Assembly: GCF_017302315.1 (NCBI RefSeq)
Contig: NZ_JAFLDT010000001.1
Coordinates: 62,001 to 126,000 of the forward strand
Length of the DNA stretch: 64,000 bases
DNA from: Zoogloea sp.
Lineage (GTDB): Bacteria; Pseudomonadota; Gammaproteobacteria; Burkholderiales; Rhodocyclaceae
Reading direction: 5' to 3'
A program made the translations under genes and the position numbers. Of the stretch, positions 37,317 to 46,716 are shown piece by piece. The notes below the pieces were generated by a model. That model made no database searches and was not told the origin of the DNA. It worked only from the letters and a program-made list of their open reading frames with translations. The stretch's first letter is position 1. Every line of letters begins with the position of its first letter.

Positions 37317-37982
37317 ATGGAACTCGTACTCTTCGACCTGGACAACACCCTCCTCGCCGGCGACTCTGACTTCGAGTGGGCTCAATACCTGATCTCCTGC
37401 GGGGTTCTCGACAGGGAGGTCTACGAAGCCCGCAACCAGACATTTTTCGACCAGTACAAAGCGGGAACGTTGGACATCTTCGAGTTTCTGGACTTCCAGT
37501 TGAAGCCCCTGGCGCGTCACAGCCGCGAGCAGCTTGACGCGTGGCACCGGGAATTCATGGAAAGCCGGATCCTTCCCATGATGACCGCCGACGCCCGCGG
37601 GCTGGTCAATCGGCACATCGAGGCGGGCGCCATCGTCGCAATCGTCACCGCAACCAACAGCTTTGTCACCTACCCCATCGCCCGTGCATTCGGCATCCCT
37701 CACCTCATTGCCACGATTCCTGCTCAGGAGGACGGAAACTTCACGGGCAAACCGCGCGGAACACCAGCTTTCAAGGCCGGCAAGATCGAACGTGTGGAAG
37801 CTTGGCTGGAGAGCCTCGGCCTATGCTGGGCAAGCTTTGAACGCAGCTGGTTCTATAGTGACTCTCACAACGACCTTCCGCTGCTCAACAAGGTCTCGGA
37901 TCCAGTCGCGGTAGACCCGGACGAAACCCTGCTCAACCATGCCAACGCCCGAGGCTGGCCGGTAGTTTCCCTTCGCGGCTGA
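37317..37982 (+). CDS. HAD-IB family phosphatase (SerB-like)
   Basis: This is a 221-residue haloacid-dehalogenase-superfamily phosphatase. Motif I is LVLFDLDNTLLAGDSDFEW with the nucleophile Asp. A helical cap follows, then motif II (VTATNSF), the lysine loop (GKPRGTPAFKAGKI) and motif IV (YSDSHNDLPLL). It belongs to the HAD-IB subclass with phosphoserine phosphatase and histidinol-phosphatase-like relatives. This small-phosphatase gene often follows hda in betaproteobacteria. The natural substrate is not predictable. The stop is 15 bases from the convergent dienelactone hydrolase gene. Confidence 0.92.
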   Translation: MELVLFDLDNTLLAGDSDFEWAQYLISCGVLDREVYEARNQTFFDQYKAGTLDIFEFLDFQLKPLARHSREQLDAWHREFMESRILPMMTADARGLVNRHIEAGAIVAIVTATNSFVTYPIARAFGIPHLIATIPAQEDGNFTGKPRGTPAFKAGKIERVEAWLESLGLCWASFERSWFYSDSHNDLPLLNKVSDPVAVDPDETLLNHANARGWPVVSLRG

Positions 37983-37997
37983 ATTCCGGGCTTGTTC

Positions 37998-38870
37998 CTA
38001 TACCCCGTTTTCGCGGAACCAGGCCAACATGCGCGCCCATCCATCAATGGCGTCCTCAGCCCGGTAGCTCGGCCGGTAATCGGCATGGAAGGCATGCCCG
38101 GCCTCGGGATAGATCACCAACTCCGCCCGCTTGCCGACCCGGGCCATGTCTTGCCGCATGTCCTCCACATCGGACACCGGAATGCCCTGGTCCTTCGCGC
38201 CGTACAGCCCCAGAACCGGCGCGTGCATTTGACTGACCAGATCGCTGGGGTGCTTGGGTGTCGCATCGGTGGGCACGCCGGTAAGCCGGCCATACCATGC
38301 CACAGCAGCCCGCAGCTTCGGGTTGTGGGCTGCGTAGAGCCAGGTAATACGTCCCCCCCAGCAGAAGCCCGTAATCGCCAGTCGCGCTGAATCGCCACCG
38401 TTGGCGACAGCCCAGGACGCACAGGCATCCAGGTCGGTCATGACCTGCCCATCCGGCACCCGACTGACAATGGTCGAGAGGATCTCGGCCACGCTTCCGA
38501 CAGTCGCGGGATCCCCCTGACGCTGAAAAAGATTGGGGGCAATTGCCTGATAGCCCTGGCGGGCCAGCCTGCGGCAGGTATCGCGGATGTACTCGTGAAG
38601 GCCGAATATCTCCGATATCACCAGTACAGTCGGGAAAGGCCCCTTCCCCGACGGCTGCACCCAATAAGCGCGTACGGAGACACCGTCAGGCGCCTTGATG
38701 CTGATATCGCCCGCCGCCAAGCCCGTCGCCGAAGTCTGGATGACGCTTTGCCCCTGGACGGGGCGCACTGCGAGCGCAAACCCGGTCGCGAGGGATGCCC
38801 CGACGAATGTTCGACGGCTCAGTGGAAGCCCCGGAACCAGACTATCGAAATCGGAATCGTTGACAAGCAT
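37998..38870 (-). CDS. exported dienelactone-hydrolase family protein (Tat signal)
   Basis: This is a 290-residue alpha/beta-hydrolase of the dienelactone hydrolase family. The N-terminus carries a twin-arginine export signal (SRRTFVGAS with a hydrophobic stretch after it), so the protein acts in the periplasm. The core has the nucleophile elbow GFCWGG with cysteine, GLYGAKDQGIP for the acid and GHAFHADYRPSY for the histidine. ATG at 38870 follows AAGGAA by 7 bases; the frame is open to 38963 without a site. Its substrate is unknown; carboxymethylenebutenolidase activity is only a family label. Confidence 0.92.
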   Translation of the reverse strand: MLVNDSDFDSLVPGLPLSRRTFVGASLATGFALAVRPVQGQSVIQTSATGLAAGDISIKAPDGVSVRAYWVQPSGKGPFPTVLVISEIFGLHEYIRDTCRRLARQGYQAIAPNLFQRQGDPATVGSVAEILSTIVSRVPDGQVMTDLDACASWAVANGGDSARLAITGFCWGGRITWLYAAHNPKLRAAVAWYGRLTGVPTDATPKHPSDLVSQMHAPVLGLYGAKDQGIPVSDVEDMRQDMARVGKRAELVIYPEAGHAFHADYRPSYRAEDAIDGWARMLAWFRENGV

Positions 38871-38943
38871 GGGCAAATTCCTTGGTTGGGCGAGGATCGA
38901 AGGATACCCCAAGGAAACAAGGGGCACAAAAACCCTTTGTGGA

Positions 38944-39753
38944 CTAAAGACCGCGAACCCCAACCCCCATCAGCCGTCTCGCCCCCTCCTGTGCCTGCCA
39001 GCTCCCTGTCTGGGAGGCGCGAGCGCGCGAAGGTGCGCCCAAAACATCCCCATGCGAGACGACGCGGGGTGCATATCTGCGACAAAAGGCCTCAGTCAAG
39101 GTGAGCTGCTTGCCATTGACCTTGATCATCCCCGCATCCGAAAACTCCCGGAAAATGCGCGACAGGGTTTCCGGCGTGATCCCCATGCGTGCAGCCAGCA
39201 CATGCTTTGGAATGACGAGCTGCAGCACCATTGATCGACCACATTCCAGGCTCGCCCCCCCCAAGCGCAACAGGTAGTCCACAAGCTTGCCACTCCCCGA
39301 CTGAAAGCAGTCAGCCGCAATTTCCCGCTCAATGGACGACTGTCGCTGGGCCATGGTACTCAGCATGCGCCGTGATAGCGCGGCGTCCTTGTCAACCGCG
39401 CGCAGCACCCCCTCACGCCCGATTGCGAGCAACACAACTGGCGTCACCGTCTCTACAGTGGACGCGCAAGGCGCACCTCCAAAAATCTCCGCAACCCCGA
39501 AAAGCTGCTGGGGTTCGAGAATCTCGATCACCTTTTCACTGCCATCCATCGACGACACGGAGACTTTGAGGTGGCCGGACATCACGTGATAAAGCGCCTT
39601 CGGGCGATCCCCTGCAGCGTAGATCCTCTTGCCCTTCGCGAGATTGAGAACCTCGGACGAGCGAGCCACGTCATCATGCACGTGTTCAGGCAGAGCCCGA
39701 AAGAGAGCGATCTCACGGATAATCATTGAGAGGTCATCAAGGCTGGTACGCAT
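38944..39753 (-). CDS. Crp/Fnr family transcription regulator
   Basis: This is a 269-residue regulator with an N-terminal cyclic-nucleotide-binding-like beta barrel (GKRIYAAGDRPKALYHVMSGHLKVSV) and a C-terminal winged helix whose recognition region is HVLAARMGITPETLSRIFREF. The N-terminal cysteine cluster of oxygen-sensing Fnr is absent, so it is closer to Dnr/NnR-type or other redox regulators. About 45 residues follow the wing as a Ser/Arg-rich tail. The ATG at 39753 is preceded by GGGGAAAG. A second in-frame ATG at 39777 begins with the same ten bases (ATGCGTACCA) but lacks a ribosome site. It diverges from narX-narL, which points to nitrate/nitric-oxide or anaerobic control. Confidence 0.92.
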   Translation of the reverse strand: MRTSLDDLSMIIREIALFRALPEHVHDDVARSSEVLNLAKGKRIYAAGDRPKALYHVMSGHLKVSVSSMDGSEKVIEILEPQQLFGVAEIFGGAPCASTVETVTPVVLLAIGREGVLRAVDKDAALSRRMLSTMAQRQSSIEREIAADCFQSGSGKLVDYLLRLGGASLECGRSMVLQLVIPKHVLAARMGITPETLSRIFREFSDAGMIKVNGKQLTLTEAFCRRYAPRVVSHGDVLGAPSRARASQTGSWQAQEGARRLMGVGVRGL

Positions 39754-39772
39754 AGTCTTTCCCCGCTTGGTA

Positions 39773-39819
39773 CGCATGCAGGATGCGCCATAACCTGATT
39801 GGCCATCCTTTGGCATGCG
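39773..39819 (-). promoter_or_regulatory. long imperfect inverted repeat in the leader of the Crp/Fnr gene
   Basis: CGCATGC (39773-39779) pairs with GCATGCG (39813-39819). Inside these, AGGATGCGCC pairs imperfectly with GGCCATCCT. The structure ends 20 bases before the start codon and could form a translational hairpin or an operator. Confidence 0.5.
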
Positions 39820-39851
39820 GCGCAGTCTATGAGCCGATTCCACCCCTGGAG

Positions 39852-39865
39852 TTGACCTGGATCAT
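39852..39865. promoter_or_regulatory. candidate Fnr/Dnr-type binding site
   Basis: TTGAC-CTGG-ATCAT matches the TTGAT-N4-ATCAA consensus in 8 of 10 specified bases. It lies 99 bases upstream of the Crp/Fnr start and 217 bases upstream of narX, so it could serve autoregulation or narX control. Confidence 0.45.
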
Positions 39866-39893
39866 GGTTGAAAGCCCGATGAAAACAGCCAAC

Positions 39894-39900
39894 TACCCCT
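39894..39900. promoter_or_regulatory. single NarL-type heptamer
   Basis: TACCCCT fits the TACYYMT NarL heptamer. Only one copy was found by eye and no inverted partner was seen, so it is weak support for NarL autoregulation. Confidence 0.25.
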
Positions 39901-40082
39901 TTATCGGTATCCGCAAAAATATTCAGAAATCCGTCTACTAGTTTGATTTAAAGAGCTTTTTATTTACTTTCGAAAAACCGTCTGCTCACGCACCTGGCCG
40001 TTTTGCGGGCACTGCCACTACTCCCATTTTCTCACCCACACCTGCGCACGCGGACTCCTCTCCACGCGCACCTGGGCTCAAA

Positions 40083-42002
40083 ATGGCGGCCGACGAGGCA
40101 ACCGGAGATCACGCCTTGACTACCCGACCAAAGCCGCTTAACGCCTCTTCCGCCCATGGACGCCCATCCGTCGTCATCCGTCTCGGAGCGTGGATCGCTA
40201 CCATTGCGGCTCTCGCTGCTGTTTCCATCCTTGCTTCCATCATCGTCGTGGAGCGCTCATCGGGCGAGGCGCGTGCTATCAATATGGCGGGATCCCTCCG
40301 CATGCATTCGTACGCAATCCAATCAGCCGTCGGACTCGACATCGAGCGTGATCGCCCGCCCCGGATGACTCAAGCATTGAACGAATTCGAGGCCCGCTAC
40401 ATACACCCAGACCTGCTGAGGGTCATTCCCACCGACGGGAACAGTGCGGTAAGGAAAGCTTATGATGCGGTAGGAAAGACGTGGAAAACCCGGTTCCGCC
40501 CGACGGCCCTTCAGAGCGGCCCCGAACCGGCCGCCCGCAATGCCCTGAGCGTGGAAACAACCCGGCTGGTTGCCCAGATTGATCATCTAGTCGCTCTGGT
40601 GGAAGAAGGCCTTGAGAGAAAACTACAAGTCTTGCGACTTGCTCAAGGGGTGTCGCTCGTCTTGCTTCTGATTTTGGGCGGCTGTGCTGTCTTCCAGCTC
40701 AAGACACACGTGGTGACACCTCTCGGAGAACTGCTGGCACTTGCCGGAGTGGTGCGCAAAGGTGACTTCACCATGCGTGCCGCCGGCAGGGAGCCCGACG
40801 AACTCGGCCAGCTCGGAGAAGCCTTCAATTTCATGATCGAGGACTTATCTCGAACCTACGCCGAACTGGAGATGAGGGTAACAGAGAAAACTGAGGAACT
40901 TGCCCGCAGCAATCAATCCCTCAATCTACTTTACAGAACCACTCACGCCCTTGCAGAAAGAGCCGTCAGCAAGACAACCCTTCAACAAGTCCTGCAGGAA
41001 GTGGAAAAAGTCATCGGCATTACGTCCAGCGCACTGTGTCTGAAAAAAGCAGACGGGACGACCGTCGTCGTCCACACTGGTCCGTCAGATGCAATACCAG
41101 ATTCGGCGCTGTGCTCAGAATGTCAGACCTGCCAGGACTCCGACCCACCCCGGGTCAAAATCGGGATACGCGACGCAGCCCCCGGCAACTGGAACATATC
41201 CGTTCCGCTCTTTGACGGAACACGCAGTCACGGTGCAATGCTGCTCAAGCATTGTGCAGGAACGCGCTTGGAGAGCTGGCAGGTCGAACTCCTTGAGGCT
41301 GTCGGTCGGCATGTGGGCACAGCGCTGGCCACCATCCAGCGCAATGAAGAGCACCATCGCCTGGCCTTGCTCGATGAGCGCTCGGTCATCGCTCGGGAAC
41401 TCCACGACTCCCTGGCTCAATCCCTATCCTATCTCAAGATCCAGGTAACCCGCCTGCAAACACAGCTGGGACATCAACCGCAGTCACCGGCAGTAAGCGA
41501 GGTCGTGCGCGAGCTGCGCGATGGACTGAACGAAGCCTACCGCCAGCTCCGGGAACTTCTGACAACCTTCCGCCTACGCATTGACGGACGTGGTCTGCCC
41601 GCCGCAATCGACGAAACAATACAGGACTTCCGGCGCCGCACCGACCTGAAGATCAACCTGGACAACCGCCTGACTGGTGTTGAACTGGCACCCAGCCGAG
41701 AAATCCACGTTCTCCAGATCATCCGCGAGGCCCTTTCCAACATTGAACGTCATGCCCGCGCCCAGAACGTCTCAGTCATTCTTCAGAAAGAGCCCATGAA
41801 CCTGCTGACCGTCAGCATCGAAGACGACGGCATTGGCTTTGACCAACAAAGCGCTCCGCTGCATCGCTACGGTATCGTCATCATGAGAGACAGGGCTCAG
41901 AGCCTGGCCGGAGAACTGATGGTACTTCCCCGACGAGGTGGAGGAACGCGCGTCCAATTCAGCTTCCCCAATCAACCCGAACTGCAGGATTCACCTGCAT
42001 GA
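40083..42002 (+). CDS. narX: NarX-like nitrate/nitrite sensor histidine kinase
   Basis: This is a 639-residue membrane kinase. Transmembrane helix 1 is at ~30-55 and helix 2 at ~180-205. The periplasmic part starts with a P-box-like stretch (INMAGSLRMHSYAIQSA), the nitrate-binding element of NarX. A HAMP domain, a linker with a cysteine cluster (ALCSECQTC) and a GAF-like region follow. The HisKA_3 domain has phosphoacceptor His441 (ARELHDSLAQSLSYLKIQ), and the ATPase domain has the IREALSNIERHARA and DDGIGF motifs. All NarX elements are present. No convincing ribosome site precedes ATG 40083, so the exact start is uncertain. The response regulator gene begins 17 bases after its stop. Confidence 0.92.
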   Translation: MAADEATGDHALTTRPKPLNASSAHGRPSVVIRLGAWIATIAALAAVSILASIIVVERSSGEARAINMAGSLRMHSYAIQSAVGLDIERDRPPRMTQALNEFEARYIHPDLLRVIPTDGNSAVRKAYDAVGKTWKTRFRPTALQSGPEPAARNALSVETTRLVAQIDHLVALVEEGLERKLQVLRLAQGVSLVLLLILGGCAVFQLKTHVVTPLGELLALAGVVRKGDFTMRAAGREPDELGQLGEAFNFMIEDLSRTYAELEMRVTEKTEELARSNQSLNLLYRTTHALAERAVSKTTLQQVLQEVEKVIGITSSALCLKKADGTTVVVHTGPSDAIPDSALCSECQTCQDSDPPRVKIGIRDAAPGNWNISVPLFDGTRSHGAMLLKHCAGTRLESWQVELLEAVGRHVGTALATIQRNEEHHRLALLDERSVIARELHDSLAQSLSYLKIQVTRLQTQLGHQPQSPAVSEVVRELRDGLNEAYRQLRELLTTFRLRIDGRGLPAAIDETIQDFRRRTDLKINLDNRLTGVELAPSREIHVLQIIREALSNIERHARAQNVSVILQKEPMNLLTVSIEDDGIGFDQQSAPLHRYGIVIMRDRAQSLAGELMVLPRRGGGTRVQFSFPNQPELQDSPA

Positions 42003-42018
42003 CCCAAAGGAAAAGCCC

Positions 42019-42699
42019 GTGAAAGCCCTGTCACCCAGCTCGGTACTGATCATTGACGACCATCCCCTCTTCCGAAAGGGCGTATCCCAACTACTTGCCC
42101 TGAACAACGAACTTCATTTGATCGGTGAAGCATCCAGCGGAGAAGAAGGACTGGAAATGGCGAAGGGTCTTGAGCCAGACATGATTCTGCTGGACTTGAA
42201 CATGAAAGGGATGAACGGAATCGACACCCTTCGCGCCCTCCGCGAAGCCGATCTCGCCGCCCGAATTCTGATCCTCACCGTATCAGACGCCGCAGATGAC
42301 CTTATCGCTGCGATCCGGGCCGGTGCAGACGGTTACCTATTGAAGGACATGGAGCCAGAGGAACTGCTCGAACGGATCGTCGAAGCGCAGCGCGGCAGAA
42401 TTGTCATCAGCGAAAGTCTCAATGGCCTGCTCGCACGCTCACTTCGAGAGGAGACTCAGGCTGCCGAACGCAGCATAACGCCGCTCACAGATCGCGAACG
42501 AGACATTCTGGGGTGCTTGGCCAATGGGCTTTCAAACAAGTTGATCGCACGCGAGCTCAATATCGCCGAAGGCACTGTAAAAGTGCATATCAAGAACCTG
42601 CTCAAAAAACTGAAATTTCGTTCTCGTCTTGAAGCCGCTGTGTGGGCAATAGACCAGAATTTGCGCCAACAAGGCACCGGTCATGGAACACGTTGCTGA
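42019..42699 (+). CDS. narL: NarL-family response regulator
   Basis: This is a 226-residue regulator with an N-terminal receiver (IIDDHPLFRKGVSQLL; phosphoacceptor Asp59 in MILLDLNMKGMNG) and a C-terminal LuxR-type helix-turn-helix (LTDRERDILGCLANGLSNK and AEGTVKVHIKNLLKKL). The GTG start at 42019 is preceded by AAAGGAA; the frame is open further upstream into narX but without support. It is presumed to be phosphorylated by the NarX-like kinase and to control nitrate or denitrification genes. The NarL/NarP distinction cannot be made. Confidence 0.92.
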   Translation: MKALSPSSVLIIDDHPLFRKGVSQLLALNNELHLIGEASSGEEGLEMAKGLEPDMILLDLNMKGMNGIDTLRALREADLAARILILTVSDAADDLIAAIRAGADGYLLKDMEPEELLERIVEAQRGRIVISESLNGLLARSLREETQAAERSITPLTDRERDILGCLANGLSNKLIARELNIAEGTVKVHIKNLLKKLKFRSRLEAAVWAIDQNLRQQGTGHGTRC

Positions 42700-42794
42700 G
42701 AGCGCGAGAACAACACTAGGCAAAGACTTCGGGGCGAATCAGCGCACACCGACAAAAAGCCTACAGACGCCCGGAGGGATCGGACAACCGCGGA

Positions 42795-43088
42795 TCAGAT
42801 GAAATAGTCGTCAGGCAGAAGCTCCACCTGAAGGTCATTATCTTTAGCGAAATTCTTGAGGAAATTGTAGGCCAGCGGCTCAATATCATGAATCCGCGCA
42901 TCAACCAGAACCGTCTTATCACCGCGGAGACTGCACGCCGGACGCACATAGGGCGAATAGGTCATTCGGTGATCAGCCCCAAAGGCAGACATGATACCGC
43001 ACAGGCGGTCGGCCCAATCGCTGGGGCGGAAGGTGCGACCATCGCTGGTGCGACCCACTATCACGAAGTTATCGACTTTAGAATTCAT
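42795..43088 (-). CDS. DUF3579 domain protein
   Basis: This is a 97-residue soluble protein matching the betaproteobacterial DUF3579 family, with conserved blocks TSDGRTFRPSDWADRLCG, YSPYVRPAC and DARIHDIEPLAYNFLKNFA. The family is of unknown function and is widespread as a single copy in this class. It stands alone, 226 bases from the DUF2818 gene and convergent with narL. Confidence 0.88.
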   Translation of the reverse strand: MNSKVDNFVIVGRTSDGRTFRPSDWADRLCGIMSAFGADHRMTYSPYVRPACSLRGDKTVLVDARIHDIEPLAYNFLKNFAKDNDLQVELLPDDYFI

Positions 43089-43314
43089 GCGGATTGAACA
43101 GGTATATTCACCGACGACAAAGCTGAAAACTACAACATAAAGCCAAAACTTCGAAAGCCGCCATCAAGCCAACTTTCACCCAATCAACACATCCCGGAAG
43201 TCGACAGAAAAAACCAGTCGAATACGCTGAGTCAACACCAACGCAGTGTAAGGGCAGAAATTAACGTTCTCTGCACCGCCCCTCCCAACTCAAGAAATCC
43301 GATACCCACCAAAT

Positions 43315-43611
43315 TTAAACAGACTCTGTCCAGAAAAACCGGTGAACAAAACCCGGAAAGCCCGAGACCACAAACAGACAAAGCAGGACAACCTGAAACT
43401 CCCAACCTTGCCAGTAACTCACGCCTTCGACCAGTCTTTCAACAAAAAACAAGCAAGCAGATGCAAGCCCAACGCACAACACCACCTCTAATGCCATCAA
43501 GCGCCCGGATTTGGGCGAGGCCAAAGCAACCACGCCCAAGAACCGCAACGACAAAAACGGCAGGTTCGCAAACACCAACAACACAGCAAGGACAGCGAAT
43601 AATCCGACCAA
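43315..43611 (-). CDS. DUF2818 family membrane protein
   Basis: This is a small hydrophobic protein (98 residues) with three predicted membrane helices and the family signature FANLPFLSLRFL near the N-terminus. DUF2818 genes usually follow nuoN in betaproteobacteria, as here. A TTG start at 43611 has GGAGGG 6 bases upstream and gives the usual family N-terminus; a GTG at 43635 is an alternative. A link to complex I assembly is suggested only by gene order. Confidence 0.8.
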   Translation of the reverse strand: MVGLFAVLAVLLVFANLPFLSLRFLGVVALASPKSGRLMALEVVLCVGLASACLFFVERLVEGVSYWQGWEFQVVLLCLFVVSGFPGFVHRFFWTESV

Positions 43612-43644
43612 GCTACCCCCTCCGCTCCCTAACACGCATCACAA

Positions 43645-45111
43645 TCAGAGGGAGCCAAGCAAGGAGTAAGCGCACCAAGTCATCAGCGACTGCGGCAGCA
43701 AACCGAGGACGGCAATCGCCAACCCATTAAGTGACAGCAGTACCCGCATGTCAAGAGTAGCTCCAATAGGCGTGTTATCCGCAGGCTCGTCAAAATACAT
43801 GATCTTGACAACACGCAAATAATAGAACGCACCGATCAGCGACATGATGACGGCCAGAATGGCCAGCCAAATGTATCCCGCCGCGACAACAGCCTGAAGA
43901 ACAGAGAACTTTGCAAAGAAGCCGATAAAAAACGGAATCCCTGCCATAGAAAACATGACCATCGCCATGACCCCTGCGAACCAGGAACTACGCTTGTTCA
44001 GGCCCTTGAAATCATCCAGAGCTTCCGCTTCAAACCCGGCTCGGGACATCAGCAGAATCACACCAAAGGACGCCAGACTCATCAGAACATACGCAATCAC
44101 ATAAAACATTGATGAGCTGTATGCATTGAGTGCGAAATGCCGGTCGCCACCGACCACACCTGACATCAAGCCCAACAACATGAAACCCATGTGCGAGATC
44201 CCCGAGTAACCAAGCATGCGCTTGACGTTGGTCTGCGCGATGGCGGCAAGATTGCCGAGCACGATGGACAACACTGCGAGAAACATCAGCATCGACTGCC
44301 ATTGTTCGGCAAGCTCGAAAAGTCCATTCACAAGCAGGCGCATAGCCATTGCGAACGCTGCGAGCTTCGGCGCAGACGCGATGAAAAGCGTGATTGCCGC
44401 AGGTGCCCCCTGATAGACATCGGGAATCCACATGTGGAAGGGAACAACACCGAGCTTGAACGCGAGACCGGCCACAACGAATACCAACCCAAACATCAGG
44501 ACAGTACGGTTCCCCGCCTGATGGTAGATCGCCTGCGCAACGTTGGAAATTTCAAGCGTCCCTGTGGCGCCGTAAATCATTGAAATCCCGTAGAGCAAAA
44601 GGCCGGATGCGAGAGCGCCGAGAACGAAATACTTCATTGCGGCTTCGGTTGCGCGGGCCGAATCCCTCTCGAGCGCAACCATGGCGTAGAGAGCAAGGGA
44701 AAGCAGCTCAAGCCCAAGGTAGATCGTCAGAAAGTGATTCGCCGAGATCATCACCATCATGCCCAGCGTCGCGTAGATGGCCAGCAAGTAATACTCCGTA
44801 GTCTCCATCTTCCGGTCATGCATGTAGCCCCGGGAATAGACCAGGACTGCAGCAACCGAGAGATAAAGCATGAGCTTGAGTACATCGCCCATCAAGTCAT
44901 CCACGTACATGTTACTGAACGTGAAATTGACCTGCCCATCCATGGTCTGCCACGTAATGGCCGCCGCACCGACCAAAGTGATCTGAGTCAAGGTGTAGAC
45001 GAAGTGCCGCGCACTCTGCTTGAACGTACCGACCAAGAGAATGACGAAGGACATGGCAGCGACAAACAACTCAGCCGCAGCAGGGTAAAAATCAGGGATA
45101 ACAAAGTTCAT
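43645..45111 (-). CDS. nuoN: NADH-quinone oxidoreductase subunit N
   Basis: This is an antiporter-like membrane subunit of complex I, 488 residues with about 14 hydrophobic segments. The conserved motifs [20 protein letters not shown] and [20 protein letters not shown] contain the key Glu and Lys/His positions of the proton channel. It is the last nuo gene, 44 bases after nuoM. Confidence 0.96.
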   Translation of the reverse strand: MNFVIPDFYPAAAELFVAAMSFVILLVGTFKQSARHFVYTLTQITLVGAAAITWQTMDGQVNFTFSNMYVDDLMGDVLKLMLYLSVAAVLVYSRGYMHDRKMETTEYYLLAIYATLGMMVMISANHFLTIYLGLELLSLALYAMVALERDSARATEAAMKYFVLGALASGLLLYGISMIYGATGTLEISNVAQAIYHQAGNRTVLMFGLVFVVAGLAFKLGVVPFHMWIPDVYQGAPAAITLFIASAPKLAAFAMAMRLLVNGLFELAEQWQSMLMFLAVLSIVLGNLAAIAQTNVKRMLGYSGISHMGFMLLGLMSGVVGGDRHFALNAYSSSMFYVIAYVLMSLASFGVILLMSRAGFEAEALDDFKGLNKRSSWFAGVMAMVMFSMAGIPFFIGFFAKFSVLQAVVAAGYIWLAILAVIMSLIGAFYYLRVVKIMYFDEPADNTPIGATLDMRVLLSLNGLAIAVLGLLPQSLMTWCAYSLLGSL

Positions 45112-45155
45112 CTTCAGCCCACAATCCGGAGGGTTCTGTGTCGTTTACTTCGAGG

Positions 45156-46637
45156 TCAGAGCTTGCTCACGAAAACATGCTTGAGCAGGTCATTGACCGA
45201 TGCATGCATTACCTCTGTGATCGGGTAGGGGTAAATACCCATGACCAGCACACAGACAGCGAGGATCGCAAGAAACACAAACTCCCTGTTGTTGATATCC
45301 GTAAGCTCGGATACGTGGTGATTGGTGATAGCACCAAACACTACCCTCTTGTACATCCACAGGGTATAGGCCGCGCCAACGATAAGCGTTGTGGCCGCAG
45401 CAAAGCCAATCCAGAAATTGTACTGAACCGCACCCAATGCGACCATGAACTCACCAACGAAACCGGAGGTTGCGGGCAAACCCGAGTTCGCCATGGAAAA
45501 CAACATAAAGAGGGCAGCAAACTTCGGCATCACATTGACTACGCCACCATAATCGGCAATCTGACGAGAGTGCATGCGATCATAGAGAACCCCAATACAG
45601 GCAAACATTGCTCCGGAGACAAAGCCGTGCGAAATCATCTGCACGAGGGCTCCCTCGACGCCCAGAGGATTGAAGATGAAGAAGCCGAGCGTTACAAAAC
45701 CCATGTGCGAGATGGATGAATACGCAACCAACTTCTTCATGTCGGTCTGAACAAGTGCAACGAACCCAATGTAAATCACTGCAATCAACGAAAGCGTGAT
45801 CATCATGGGTGCAAACGCCTGACTGGCATCAGGAGCAATCGGCAGGGAAAACCGCAGGAAACCGTAAGCACCGAGCTTGAGTCCGATCGCAGCCAGAACG
45901 ATGGAGCCCCCCGTCGGCGCCTCCACGTGGGCATCGGGCAGCCAAGTATGAACCGGAAACATGGGAACCTTGACGGCAAAAGAGGCAAGAAACGCCCAGA
46001 AAATCAAGGTCTGTGCATCCATCCCGAGCCTGAGCTGGTGCCAGTCGAGAATGCTGAAACTGCCGCCAGACTCCATGAACAGATAGAGCAGCGCGACAAG
46101 CATCAACAAAGAACCGGCAAGGGTATAAAGGAAGAACTTGATCGCCGCATACACACGATTCGGTCCTCCCCAGACACCAATGATGATGAACAGGGGAATC
46201 AGGGACGCCTCGAAGAACACATAGAAAAGAACACCGTCCAGAGCAGAGAAGATGCCGTTGATCAGACCAGACATGATCAGGAAACCGGCCATGTACTGAG
46301 AAACCTTCTCTTGAATAACCTCCCAACCCGCAACCACCACGATGACCGTAATGAAACTGTTCAGAAGCACGAACAGCACTGAAATGCCATCAACACCAAG
46401 GACATAGTTGATGTTGAAGCGCGGAATCCATTGGTAGGCCTCGACAAACTGCATCGCACTTGTACTTACGTCGAACCCGGTGTAGAGCGGAATGCTGACA
46501 GCCAATCCCGCAAGCGCGAAGAAAAGCGCAACAAATCTGGCGACTGACGCGTTACGGTCGGAGCCCGTAGCAAGCGCCAATAAGCCACCAACGATCGGAA
46601 CCCAAATCGCAAGGCTGAGGAATGGAATACCCGTCAT
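45156..46637 (-). CDS. nuoM: NADH-quinone oxidoreductase subunit M
   Basis: This is a proton-pumping membrane subunit, 493 residues. It has YVFFEASLIPLFIIIGVWGG (conserved Glu), FPVHTWLPDAHVEAPTGGS and SSISHMGFVTLGFF, all typical of NuoM. ATG 46637 is preferred over the in-frame 46664 because GGAAAGTAGAG precedes it and MTGIPFLSLAIW matches the family N-terminus. Confidence 0.97.
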   Translation of the reverse strand: MTGIPFLSLAIWVPIVGGLLALATGSDRNASVARFVALFFALAGLAVSIPLYTGFDVSTSAMQFVEAYQWIPRFNINYVLGVDGISVLFVLLNSFITVIVVVAGWEVIQEKVSQYMAGFLIMSGLINGIFSALDGVLFYVFFEASLIPLFIIIGVWGGPNRVYAAIKFFLYTLAGSLLMLVALLYLFMESGGSFSILDWHQLRLGMDAQTLIFWAFLASFAVKVPMFPVHTWLPDAHVEAPTGGSIVLAAIGLKLGAYGFLRFSLPIAPDASQAFAPMMITLSLIAVIYIGFVALVQTDMKKLVAYSSISHMGFVTLGFFIFNPLGVEGALVQMISHGFVSGAMFACIGVLYDRMHSRQIADYGGVVNVMPKFAALFMLFSMANSGLPATSGFVGEFMVALGAVQYNFWIGFAAATTLIVGAAYTLWMYKRVVFGAITNHHVSELTDINNREFVFLAILAVCVLVMGIYPYPITEVMHASVNDLLKHVFVSKL

Positions 46638-46716
46638 CTCTACTTTCCGTTCTATGCACCGCACGCGGCGCTCAAGTCCTAAATCTCTCTGTTATCCCTG
46701 ACCTGCGAAACGACTA

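Larger units (their letters stand above)
39754..40082. other. 329-base divergent regulatory region between crp/fnr-type gene and narX
   Basis: No gene is seen here. The region is clearly AT-richer than its left neighbours, especially 39915-39980. It contains a long inverted repeat next to the regulator start, an Fnr-like palindrome and one NarL-type heptamer, listed separately. Confidence 0.65.
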
